DNA from: CAWDDA01 sp963813345
Lineage (GTDB): Bacteria > Acidobacteriota > Blastocatellia > RBC074
NCBI GenBank assembly: GCA_963813345.1
Contig: CAWEYR010000026.1
Span: 62,001 to 126,000, forward strand
DNA length: 64,000 nucleotides
Direction of reading: 5' to 3'
The position numbers and the translations under genes are program-made. Shown piece by piece: positions 45,099 through 54,636 of the stretch. Within the stretch, counting starts at the first letter, position 1, and the number at the start of each line of letters is the position of its first letter. The notes beneath the pieces are model-generated. The model searched no databases. It had not been told where the DNA came from and was given only the letters and a program-made list of their open reading frames with translations.

Positions 45099-46244
45099 TC
45101 CGGGAACGCTATCGCGATAAATCCGCGGAACCCGGTCAGAGATGCCGCACAAGACCTCGTACGAGATAGTTCCTGCCTGTCTCGCCATTTCTTCAGCCGA
45201 GATTCTTACGCCTCCGATTCTTCCAATCAGCACGACCTCATCACCCACTTCTGGATCATCAACGTCCGTTACGTCCACGAGGGTCAGATCCATATTGACG
45301 CGGCCGACGATGGGAGCAATCTGTCCACGAACTATCGCGTTACCGACGTTTCCAAGTGCACGACGCAGCCCATCGGCATAACCTATTGGCAATGTCGCAA
45401 TGCGAGAAGGCCGGTTCGTACGAAAAGACTTTCCGTACCCAAGGAATGCGCCTTCAGGTATGTCCTTCAGGAAAATAACGCGCGTATGCAGTGACATCAC
45501 AGGTTCCAACTCGAGCGGTGGTCCGTGCGGTCCGAATACATCGTCACGCATACCATAAAGCGCGGCTCCCGCACGAACCAGGTTTCCCCAGGATTGAGGA
45601 TATGCGTGAATTGCAGCACTGCTAGCCAGATGCCGAAATGTGGGGTTGACGCCAATCCCTCCAAGAATCGCCGTCACCTTTTCAAATTCCGACAATTGAA
45701 GATGTGTAAATGATTGATCCTCGGATTCGGCGTCCGCAAGGTGCGTAAGATGCCATCGATCGATACGTTGCCGAGCAACGAAACCTCTCGTGCAAACTCG
45801 GACAGCTCGGTCGATGCTGACACCAAGCCGACCCATTCCAGTATCGACCTTAAGATGAAGGTTGATCCTGACGTTGCTTTCGATTGCACAAGCACTCAAA
45901 GCCCGTGCAGCATCAATGTTGTACAGCACCGGCGTCAGATCATGCTCGACAACTAGTGCAGCCTGCTGCGGCTGGAACCCTCCCAGGCAGATTATGGGAA
46001 GCATGACTCCGCCGCGCCGCAGCTCGATCGCTTCTTCGATCAATGCAACTCCCAGGCAGTCGGCGCCCTCATTTTCGAGGGCCCGCGCGCATTCGACTGC
46101 ACCGTGCCCGTAAGCGTTCGCCTTGACGACGGCCATCATCTGAACGGTCGGCGAGACGTGTGCGCGAAGCACATTGAAATTGTTAATGAGTGCCGGGAGT
46201 GAGATCTCGGCCCACGTGGGCCGTTGGGTCTCAGGATTGTACAT
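45084..46244 (-). CDS. alr: Alanine racemase (internally scrambled by two compensating frameshifts)
   Basis: Alr converts L- to D-alanine for peptidoglycan. The PLP lysine is in AVVKANAYGHGAVECA near residue 42, the catalytic Tyr region in LPIGYADGLRR, and RVNMDLTLVDVTD is conserved. Between about 45751 and 45805 the frame reads VCTRGFVARQRIDRWH, unlike the family; the neighbouring frame there reads EFAREVSLLGNVSIDGI, which fits. Two opposite one-base errors therefore hide ~17 correct residues. It is the last gene of the ispE-prs-rplI-dnaB block, 15 bp after dnaB. Confidence 0.93.
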   Translation of the reverse strand: MYNPETQRPTWAEISLPALINNFNVLRAHVSPTVQMMAVVKANAYGHGAVECARALENEGADCLGVALIEEAIELRRGGVMLPIICLGGFQPQQAALVVEHDLTPVLYNIDAARALSACAIESNVRINLHLKVDTGMGRLGVSIDRAVRVCTRGFVARQRIDRWHLTHLADAESEDQSFTHLQLSEFEKVTAILGGIGVNPTFRHLASSAAIHAYPQSWGNLVRAGAALYGMRDDVFGPHGPPLELEPVMSLHTRVIFLKDIPEGAFLGYGKSFRTNRPSRIATLPIGYADGLRRALGNVGNAIVRGQIAPIVGRVNMDLTLVDVTDVDDPEVGDEVVLIGRIGGVRISAEEMARQAGTISYEVLCGISDRVPRIYRDSVPGLPQV

Positions 46245-46259
46245 GTCGACAAGCAGACA

Positions 46260-47621
<1,362 letters not shown>

Positions 47622-47684
47622 GGCAGTCGATCTCGCTTAGGATGCCTCTCGAGGAGGGATGAGTGGGCCGCAAATGTGTGCAAA

Positions 47685-47718
47685 AATGAAAAACGGCGGA
47701 GCTAAGAACTCCGCCGTT
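47685..47718 (-). terminator. Rho-independent terminator after rplI
   Basis: On the minus strand AACGGCGGAG (47709-47718 complement) pairs with CTCCGCCGTT (47692-47701 complement), followed directly by TTTTTCATTTTTG. It lies 50 bp past the rplI stop and ends the rpsF-rpsR-rplI unit before dnaB. Confidence 0.85.
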
Positions 47719-47768
47719 CATCTTATGCAGAAGCCTGATCGCAAACAAGACCCTGATCGCGAAAAAAA

Positions 47769-48236
47769 CTATTTCGACTCAGTTTCTTCGTTCACAACCA
47801 CAACTTTGAGTTTGCTTGTCACTTCGCGGTGCAGTTTTACCGGCACCTCGAACTCTCCCGGCTCCTTGATCGGGTCCTTGAGCACCACCCGGCGGCGGTC
47901 AATCTCGAATCCTTTACCTGCCAGCGCTTCAGCAATATCCATGGACGTTACCGAACCATAGAGAACGCCGTGTTCGCCTACCTTGCGTGCGAACTCAAGC
48001 GTTACGTCCTTGAGCAGATCGGCCTGGGCAGTTGCCTGTCCGTGCTCGGCTGCCTCATGTTTGGCCAAAGCCCGGCGCCGCTGCTCGATCTGCTTGACGT
48101 TTGAGGGCGTCGCCTGAATCGCAAGTCCACGAGGCAGCAGATAATTGCGGCCGTAACCCGGGCGTACTTTGACCAGATCACCTCGCACACCGAGGTTGTC
48201 CACATCTTCCTTGAGCAAAAGTTCCATTAATGACAT
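47769..48236 (-). CDS. rplI: 50S ribosomal protein bL9
   Basis: bL9 binds 23S rRNA at the base of the L1 stalk. The conserved N-terminal domain LLKEDVDNLGVRGDLVKVRP GYGRNYLLPRGLA is followed by a long connecting helix and the C-terminal domain (YGSVTSMDIAEALAGKGFEI). Length 155 is normal. AAGGAGA lies before the ATG at 48236; a second in-frame ATG nine bases later is also possible. Unusually, a 137-bp palindrome separates it from rpsR in the same operon. Confidence 0.97.
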   Translation of the reverse strand: MSLMELLLKEDVDNLGVRGDLVKVRPGYGRNYLLPRGLAIQATPSNVKQIEQRRRALAKHEAAEHGQATAQADLLKDVTLEFARKVGEHGVLYGSVTSMDIAEALAGKGFEIDRRRVVLKDPIKEPGEFEVPVKLHREVTSKLKVVVVNEETESK

Positions 48237-48252
48237 TTCGAAATCTCCTTGC

Positions 48253-48389
48253 AGGGGTCGGGGGTCAGGGGTCAGGGGTCAGGGTTTGGAGTTCAAGCTT
48301 TAGCTTGCTCTTTATCAATCGAACTACAAACCAGCAAGCTAAAGCTTGAACTCCAAACCCTGACCCCCGACCCCTGACCCCTGACCCCT
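48253..48389. repeat. Nested palindrome inside the ribosomal-protein operon
   Basis: The outer arms are AGGGGTCGGGGGTCAGGGGT CAGGGGTCAGGG and their complement CCCTGACCCCCGACCCCTGA CCCCTGACCCCT. The inner arms are TTTGGAGTTCAAGCTTTAGC TTGCT and AGCAAGCTAAAGCTTGAACT CCAAA, with a loop of about 25-30 nt. It lies between rpsR and rplI, genes normally expressed from one transcript, and begins 16 bp from rplI. Confidence 0.92.
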
Positions 48390-48394
48390 CTTCC

Positions 48395-48673
48395 TCAATG
48401 CGTTGTGTACGGTATCAACGCGATGTTGCGGGCTCGTCTGATCGCTTCCGCCAGCTTGCGCTGATGAATTGCGCATGTCCCTGAAATACGTCGCGGCAGA
48501 ATCTTCCCGCGCTCAGGTACGAACGCCTGTAACATCCTGACGTCCTTGTAATCTACGTAATCGATCTTTTCCTGGCATAAACGGCAAGCTCGACGACGCC
48601 GGCCGCCTCCCGACGATCGCCCCCCCGGCCGATCGCCTCGTTCGGAATTCTGTCTTTCAGATGGTCGGTTCAT
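48395..48673 (-). CDS. rpsR: 30S ribosomal protein bS18
   Basis: bS18 forms a heterodimer with bS6 on the platform of the small subunit. The core ACRLCQEKIDYVDYKDVRML, PERGKILPRRISGTCAIHQR and KLAEAIRRARNIALIPY is fully conserved; the first ~27 residues are a Gly/Arg-rich extension. The CxxC and the later Cys suggest the zinc-binding form. It starts 6 bp after rpsF. Confidence 0.97.
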   Translation of the reverse strand: MNRPSERQNSERGDRPGGRSSGGGRRRRACRLCQEKIDYVDYKDVRMLQAFVPERGKILPRRISGTCAIHQRKLAEAIRRARNIALIPYTTH

Positions 48674-48679
48674 AATGGT

Positions 48680-49087
48680 CTACTCCTCGTCCTCTCCTTC
48701 GATATCGTCTGTCTCGATCTCAAGATCGACCGGCTCGTTCCGAGTGGCCCTTGAGGGTGCTGCTCTGCGACGCGCCTTGATCTTCTCGGCACGGCGCAGA
48801 TCTTCGTCTGTGCGAATCGTAAGGTGCCGAATGACAAGATCGCTGACGCGCAGACGACGCTCGACTTCGGCAATCTCCTTACCGCTGCCTTCAACGTTCA
48901 GCAGCGAGTAGATTCCTTCATCGAATTTCTGGATTGGATATGCCAGTCTTCGACGGCCAAGGTTGTCGATCTTGACAACCTTACCACCGAGGTCTGAAAC
49001 GACTGTTTCGAGCTGGCTGGTTAGCTTGCGGAGATCATCTTCGGCCGTATTCGGAGCCGAGATGAACATTACTTCGTAGGATCTCAA
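48680..49087 (-). CDS. rpsF: 30S ribosomal protein bS6
   Basis: bS6 with the usual ferredoxin-like fold: RSYEVMFISAPNTAEDDLRK, NLGRRRLAYPIQKFDEGIYS and VSDLVIRHLTIRTDEDL. The C-terminus has an acidic extension after residue 115 (EIETDDIEGEDEE), common in this protein. The start is a TTG at 49087, supported by AAGGAGGACAGT just upstream and by the lack of another in-frame start. A hairpin in its leader (49147-49177) may take part in the S6:S18 feedback known from other bacteria. Confidence 0.95.
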   Translation of the reverse strand: MRSYEVMFISAPNTAEDDLRKLTSQLETVVSDLGGKVVKIDNLGRRRLAYPIQKFDEGIYSLLNVEGSGKEIAEVERRLRVSDLVIRHLTIRTDEDLRRAEKIKARRRAAPSRATRNEPVDLEIETDDIEGEDEE

Positions 49088-49146
49088 ACTGTCCTCCTTA
49101 TGGATTCAAGTGCTCGACATCTCAAATACGATGCGCGAGGCGTGAA

Positions 49147-49177
49147 GCCCGGTTCATCCCCTCTGAGGGCACCGGGC
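49147..49177 (-). promoter_or_regulatory. Leader hairpin upstream of rpsF (possible S6:S18 feedback element)
   Basis: On the minus strand GCCCGGT pairs with ACCGGGC across an inner GCCCTCAGAGGGGATGA that forms a second short stem, leaving unpaired bases next to an AACCG segment. Autoregulatory S6:S18-binding structures with conserved CCG occur in rpsF leaders of many phyla. The position fits, about 60 nt before the start codon, but I cannot confirm the consensus. It may equally be the terminator of pth. Confidence 0.35.
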
Positions 49178-49200
49178 AAGGAGCCACCGTGAATGGTGTC

Positions 49201-49762
49201 TCAATTATATTTCGACATCGCTCTGTCGATGCCTTCCTTCAAAAGAACTTCGACGGCATCAGCCGCCCGCGCTATGACATCAGAGAGCGCTTCTCGTTCA
49301 CGACGCGTGAATTCGGCGAGCACGAAGGCTGCGCCGTCCGAAATCTGATGATCGGGTGCAATCCCGATCCTCAATCTTGGGAAGTCCTCAGTACCGAGAC
49401 TTCCGATAACTGACCTCAAACCGTTATGTCCGCCCGCGGTTCCCGATCGTCTCAGGCGGATCTGCCCGAGTGGCAGTGCAAGCTCATCCGAGATCACCAG
49501 AATGTCCTGAGAGCTCGCAACTTCGTACTTCGACACCAGCGACGCGACACTTGCGCCGCTAAGATTCATGAACGTCTGCGGCTTCACCAGGACCGCGCTG
49601 ACTCCACCAATCTCGACCTTCCCGGTGAGTGCCTGCGCTTCCCTGGATCTTAATGTCCCTGCCCGCACGGCGAGCAAGCTCATCGACCACGAGAAACCCG
49701 CAGTTGTGTCGCGTCCACTCGTACCTGGAACCCGGATTGCCCAGACCTACAATCAGCCTCAC
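49201..49762 (-). CDS. pth: Peptidyl-tRNA hydrolase (one frameshift)
   Basis: Pth releases tRNA from stalled peptidyl-tRNA. The N-terminus MRLIVGLGNPGSRYEWTRHN carries the catalytic His, and LVKPQTFMNLSGASV, LVISDELALPLGQIRLR and GGHNGLRSVIGSLGTEDFPR are typical. The frame changes at about 49640-49655, between RAGRDIKIQGS and REAQALTGKVEIGG; the joined protein has the usual ~187 residues. It lies 10 bp after rplY and precedes rpsF. Confidence 0.94.
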
Positions 49763-49772
49763 TTAGCAACAA

Positions 49773-50423
49773 CTACTCAGCTTCCTCGTCGGTCTTGCCC
49801 TTCTTGATCACTTCGGGCTCGGCCGGCTCTTCAAGCACCGGGGCTTCTTCTTCGACGATGCGCGGAGTGGCAACCGTCACAATCACGAGGTCAGGGTCTG
49901 CGAGCACCTCAATCTTAGCGCGATCGACCTTGAGATCGGAGACGCGAAGATGGTCACCTACGCCGAGTGCCGTCACATCAACTTCAATCGACTTGGGCAC
50001 GTCGGTCGGAAGACACCGTATCTCGAGCGAATGCGTCGGCTGGTCAAGAATGGCACCGTGAAGTCGCACACCCTCGGGCTCACCGACAATCTCAATCTGC
50101 ACTTCGAACTCGGTCTTCTCGGTCAGCGAAATCCGCATGAAATCGACGTGGATCAGATTTCCCTTTACCGGATGCAGCTGCAAATCGGCGATCTTTACGG
50201 GCGTTGCCGCTCCTGCCAGATCCAACGTAAAGATGGCATTCCTTCCACTCTTTCGCAAAATCGCCGCCAGCTCGCGCCTTGAAACCGAACCGCTTGCAGT
50301 GTCGGTCTTTCCGCCATAGATGGTCATTGGTACAAGACCTTCCCGGCGAAGACGTTTGGAAGATCCGCTTCCTGCATCTTCGCGCGCCTGCGCGGTCAAT
50401 GAAACTCCTGAATCAAAACTCAT
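49773..50423 (-). CDS. rplY: 50S ribosomal protein bL25 / general stress protein Ctc
   Basis: The long (216-residue) Ctc form that binds 5S rRNA. The N-terminal half has AQAREDAGSGSSKRLRREGL VPMTIYGG and PVKGNLIHVDFMRISLTEK; the C-terminal domain follows, ending in an acidic tail. The gene order prs-rplY-pth is conserved widely and supports the call. It starts 13 bp after prs. Confidence 0.96.
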   Translation of the reverse strand: MSFDSGVSLTAQAREDAGSGSSKRLRREGLVPMTIYGGKTDTASGSVSRRELAAILRKSGRNAIFTLDLAGAATPVKIADLQLHPVKGNLIHVDFMRISLTEKTEFEVQIEIVGEPEGVRLHGAILDQPTHSLEIRCLPTDVPKSIEVDVTALGVGDHLRVSDLKVDRAKIEVLADPDLVIVTVATPRIVEEEAPVLEEPAEPEVIKKGKTDEEAE

Positions 50424-50436
50424 ACAACCTCACATT

Positions 50437-51385
50437 TCAAATAAAGAGCCGGCTCACCGACGTTTCGTCGTGAATCGACTTGATTGCTTCAGCAAGCAGC
50501 GGCGCGATAGTCAAACATTCAAACTTCGATGCGTTCTCGAACCTTTCCGAAGGAACGGTATTGGTGACAATCACCTTTTCGAGAACAGATTCCTCGATTC
50601 TCTGGATTGCATCGCCGGAAAGTACGGCGTGCACACAACTCGTCACAATCCGCGCGGCTCCCGCCTTCGAAAGGGCCTCCGCCACTTTCGTGAGAGTGCC
50701 TGCGGTGTCGACCATATCATCGACTATCAGGGCGTTTCTGCCTTCGACATTGCCAATGATATTCATGACTTCGGCTTCCGAGTGGCCCGGCTGCGTTTTG
50801 TCGCGCCGCTTATCGACAATCGCAAAATCTGCGTTCAGCCTTTTTGCGTACGCTCGAGCCCGTTCAGCACCACCAGGATCCGGTGCGACGACCACGAGAT
50901 TATCGAGCGGATTCTCAGTGAAGTATTCGATCATCACCGGCGCGGCGAACAGATGATCGACTGGAATGTCAAAAAACCCCTGAATCTGGGGAGCGTGCAG
51001 ATCGACTGCCAGTACGCGATCGGCACCAGACGTCCTCAGAAGGTTAGCCACCAGCTTCGCTGAGATCGCGATCCGCGGTTTGTCCTTCTTGTCGCCACGC
51101 GAATAGCCGTAATACGGAATGACGGCGGTAATTCTTTGAGCCGATGAACGCTTGAAAGCGTCGAGCATGATGAGCAGCTCCATCAGATTCGCATCGACCG
51201 GAGGGCAGGTCGATTGCACGATGAAGATGTCACTGCCTCGAACATTCTCGAGGTATCTGGAAATTGAACTCTCCGTCAGGAAAGCGCGTATTGTTGGCAC
51301 GACCGAGAGGAACGCCAACATAGCGGCAGATCTCTTCCGCCAGCGGGCGGTTCGCGTTGCCCGAGAATATCTGTATGCTGTTCAC
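50437..51385 (-). CDS. prs: Ribose-phosphate pyrophosphokinase (one frameshift)
   Basis: Prs makes PRPP from ribose 5-phosphate and ATP. IQIFSGNANRPLAEEICRYV, NTRFPDGEFNFQI, ENVRGSDIFIVQSTCPP, AVIPYYGYSRGDKK and the PRPP loop ALIVDDMVDTAGTLTKVAE are in order. The frame breaks near 51248-51255, between FNFQI and ENVRG, where one extra base explains the switch. I chose the GTG at 51385 (VNSIQIFSGN), which is in frame with the N-terminal piece. tRNA-Gln lies 37 bp upstream on the same strand, so the two may be co-transcribed. Confidence 0.95.
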
Positions 51386-51422
51386 TTTTGCACCAGAAGG
51401 CTTAACGAGAGCACGTGTTTGC

Positions 51423-51501
<79 letters not shown>

Positions 51502-51534
51502 CCCGCTTGCCCGGCTGAAAGCTCAATTAAGGCC

Positions 51535-52446
51535 TCAGTCTATATCAGCGTACTCGAGCGCACCAAGTTCTTTAAGGTACGCAGCCCTTCCCAGCACTTT
51601 GACCGGAGCACACCACCAGCCCGATCGACTCAATTCTTCGCGTGCGACACTCAATGTCGCTTCGCTGTCAAAGATCGCAAAAACGGTTGCGCCGCTGCCT
51701 GACATTACGGCCAGGCGCGCGCCCGCACCTACCAATCGTTGTTTGACCTCACTGAGCAGGGGATAACGAGAGAAGACCACCGCTTCGAGGTCGTTTTGCA
51801 GAGCAGTTAGGCCCACGCATGACCGCCCTAACCCGGCATAGGCGGCCTCAAGCGAAAAGGGCATGATAACTTTGCCTTCATCCCTTGTCAACCCAACACT
51901 AAGCAACCCGTACGCATCCCTGGTCGCTACGCGGACGCCGCAATTCACCAGTAAAAGACTTCCTACTTCAATGTCTTCCAGGGGATACACTTCATCACCA
52001 CGGCCAATTCCGATCGCTCTGCCTCCCGAGAAAAAGAACGGGACATCTGCCCCGAGCTCGCGTCCAAGTTCAATCAGCTGAGAGAGTTTGAGGTCATAAC
52101 TGAAGAGACGCCTGAGCGCAAGCAGCGTAATCGCAGCGTTGCTGCTTCCTCCACCAAGGCCTGCGGCCATCGGAATGCGCTTTTCCACCTTGACGTGGAT
52201 TCCGCCGCGAATTTGTGTGAGGTTCCGGAAAGACGCAAAGGCACGGGCAATCAGGTTGGATCCATCCAGCGGGAATCCGGGCTCGTCGCATTCAATCTCA
52301 ACGCCTCGTTCGATGACTTCGAATGTCAAAGTATCGGCAAGGTCAATCGTCTGTAGAATTGTCCTCAGTTCATGATAGCCATCCGCGCGCTTCCCAAGAA
52401 CATCGAGCGTCAAATTGACCTTTGCAAATGATGGAACGGTGAGCAT
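51535..52446 (-). CDS. ispE: 4-diphosphocytidyl-2-C-methyl-D-erythritol kinase
   Basis: IspE is a GHMP kinase of the non-mevalonate isoprenoid pathway. SFAKVNLTLDVLGKRADGYH ELRT, the phosphate loop KRIPMAAGLGGGSSNAA, VPFFFSGGRAIGIGRGDEV and the C-terminal VMSGSGATVFAIFD are all present. I chose the ATG at 52446 (MLTVPSFAKVN), which places the substrate-binding Lys near residue 9; an upstream start at 52464 only adds six residues. It is the first gene of the minus-strand block that continues through tRNA-Gln and prs. Confidence 0.95.
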   Translation of the reverse strand: MLTVPSFAKVNLTLDVLGKRADGYHELRTILQTIDLADTLTFEVIERGVEIECDEPGFPLDGSNLIARAFASFRNLTQIRGGIHVKVEKRIPMAAGLGGGSSNAAITLLALRRLFSYDLKLSQLIELGRELGADVPFFFSGGRAIGIGRGDEVYPLEDIEVGSLLLVNCGVRVATRDAYGLLSVGLTRDEGKVIMPFSLEAAYAGLGRSCVGLTALQNDLEAVVFSRYPLLSEVKQRLVGAGARLAVMSGSGATVFAIFDSEATLSVAREELSRSGWWCAPVKVLGRAAYLKELGALEYADID

Positions 52447-52461
52447 CAACGCGAATCGTAG

Positions 52462-52546
52462 CACAGGTACGTTGTACCGCCTTCAGGCGGAATCTTGGAA
52501 TCCTGGATGCCAAGATTCCGCCTGAAGGCGGCACAACATACCTGTG
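52462..52546. repeat. Palindrome, GGTACGTTGTACCGCC family, long perfect copy
   Basis: Left arm CACAGGTACGTTGTACCGCC TTCAGGCGGAATCTTGG (52462-52498) and right arm 52510-52546 are complementary at nearly all 37 positions, with an 11-nt loop. Each arm holds the small palindrome CCGCCTTCAGGCGG. Here the element lies between divergent genes (ispE and rarA), so it cannot be only a terminator. Confidence 0.92.
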
Positions 52547-52559
52547 ATACTCTTCAGAC

Positions 52560-53825
52560 GTGCAAAGTCCAGGACTGTTTGATGATCCGCCATCGCCGGA
52601 ACGCTTCGATCCAGGACGCTCCCCTTCCCGATCGAATGCGATCCGCGGACGATCGACGAGTTCGTCGGACAGACGCACCTGCTCGGAAAAGGCCACCTGC
52701 TACGCCGGCTGATCGAAGAAGACCGGTTGACGTCAATGATCTTCTGGGGACCTCCAGGAACGGGCAAGACTACACTTGCACGCATTATTGCCGGTCACAC
52801 TTCTTCTAATTTCATTCCCTTCAGCGCCGTCAATTCCGGCATCAGGGAAATCCGTCAGGTGATGACGGACGCAGCGCGTTTGCGGCAACGAATTGCCAGG
52901 CGCACGGTTCTTTTCATCGACGAGATTCCATAGATTCAACAAAGCACAGCAGGACGCCTTCCTGCCTTTCGTAGAGAACGGGACGATCATTCTCATTGGC
53001 GCAACCACGGAGAATCCATCTTTTGAAGTCAATTCGGCGCTTCTCTCCCGCGTCAAAGTTCTCGTTCTGGATCCGTTGACTGAAGATGAGCTCGCGACCA
53101 TCCTCTCGACTGCGATTGCAGACGAAGAACGCGGTTTGGGGAAGGCGGGAGTCAGAGTACCTGAGGACCTGATCAAAGAGCTTGCAGCTCTTGCCGGAGG
53201 GGATGCCCGGGTTGCGCTGAACACGCTCGAGCTTGCGGTTACATCGACGAAGACCGGCGAGCTTACCGGCGCCGACCTTCGCGAAGCATTGCAGAGAGCG
53301 ACGGCAATCTATGACAAGAGCGGTGATCAGCACTACAATCTGATTTCAGCGTTCATCAAATCAATCCGGAACTCGGACGTTGATGCCACGCTCTACTGGC
53401 TTGCGCGCATGATCGAAGGTGGCGAGGATCCAATGTATATCGCTCGGCGAATAGTACATCACGCATCGGAGGACATCGGGCTCGCAGATCCTCAGGCTCT
53501 CGTGGTCGCCACATCAGCCGCGCACGCTACACATCTCATAGGCCTCCCTGAAGCGCGACTGGCGCTCGCCGAGGCCGCCGCATATCTTGCGAAGGCGCCG
53601 AAATCGAACCAGGTCATGAAAGCGTATGAGGCGGCGGCTGCGGACGCGAAGCGCACTCAAGGCGAACCAGTGCCGATGCATCTTCGAAATGCACCGACAC
53701 GACTTATGAAGGCACTCGGTTATGGCCGCGGTTATCAGTACGCACACGACTTTGAAGAAAACCGTGCTGACGAAATGGCGTGTCTGCCTGAGAAGCTCAA
53801 GGGAGCGAAATACTTTACCGAATGA
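52560..53825 (+). CDS. rarA: Replication-associated recombination protein A (several frameshifts)
   Basis: RarA/MgsA is an AAA+ ATPase acting at stalled replication forks. The N-terminal QSPGLFDDPPSPERFDPG and LPDRMRPRTIDEFVGQ segments lie in different frames (shifts at about 52615-52645). Walker A SMIFWGPPGTGKTTLARIIA follows, then TVLFIDEI, where the frame breaks again at about 52925 and continues HRFNKAQQDAFLPFVENGTI and IGATTENPSFEVNSALLSR. The C-terminal domain (DPMYIARRIVHHASEDIGLA DPQAL) is intact. The GTG at 52560 gives the expected start. All conserved blocks are present, so it is most likely a functional gene with sequence errors. Confidence 0.93.
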
Positions 53826-53860
53826 TTGCGACTTAAAGACAGCTTTTGGAGAAGGGGGAT

Positions 53861-54621
53861 ATGGCTGCTCAATACGATTTGCGTGGGAAGGTGGCGATAG
53901 TTACCGGAGCCAGCTCCGGGATTGGACGTGCCATTGCTGTAGCACTGGCACATAGCGGCGCTGCAGTCGTCGTTAACTATTTCGAGAACGAATCGGGCGC
54001 AAGAGAAACTCTCAGCGAGATTCACGCACTGAGAGGAAATGCGATCGCGGTACGTGCGGATGTCACCAAACGCTTCGAGATTGTAGCGATGGTTGCAGAG
54101 GCACTCGAGAACTTTGAACGCATCGACATTCTGATCAACAACGCGGGCAGCGCGATCAAACTGACGACGCTCGAAGAATGCTCGGAGGATTTGTGGGATC
54201 GCTCGATCGCCGTCAATCTGAAAAGCGTTTTTCTGTGCTCTCAAGTCATCGCACCCCATTTCAAGCGGCAACAGAGCGGCAGGATCATCAATATCTCTTC
54301 GATCGTTGCCGAAATTGGAGGCGCCGGGCTGGCTCCTGCCGCTGTGCAGCAGCAAAAGGAGGAGTCAACACGCTGACCGGGGGCTTGCAAAGCGAGCTTG
54401 CAAGCTTTAACGTGACCGTGAATGCAGTTTCACCTGGCCTCGTTGAGACTCCATTTCTCGAGAAGTTCGACAGCGGAGATCGACTTGATCAGATCATCAG
54501 CTTAACTCCACTCAAACGAATGGCTCAGCCTTCGGAAGTTGCCGAACTGGTTGCCTTCCTTGCATCATCGGACGCTTCTTTTATCACCGGCGAAAACTTC
54601 CCGATTGACGGCGGACGATAG
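53861..54621 (+). CDS. Short-chain dehydrogenase/reductase, FabG-like (one frameshift)
   Basis: A classical SDR of about 253 residues using NAD(P)H. The cofactor loop is VAIVTGASSGIGRAIA, followed by ILINNAGSA, GRIINISSIV with the catalytic Ser, and SPGLVETPFLEKF. The frame changes near 54335-54345, just before AAAKGGVNTLTGGLQSEL. In the reconstructed frame the position of the catalytic Tyr (YxxxK) is a TGT Cys codon, possibly another sequence error (TAT expected). GGAGAAGGGGG precedes the ATG at 53861. It follows rarA by 35 bp and may share its transcript. The substrate is unknown. Confidence 0.87.
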
Positions 54622-54636
54622 AGTAAGGAAAGGTGC

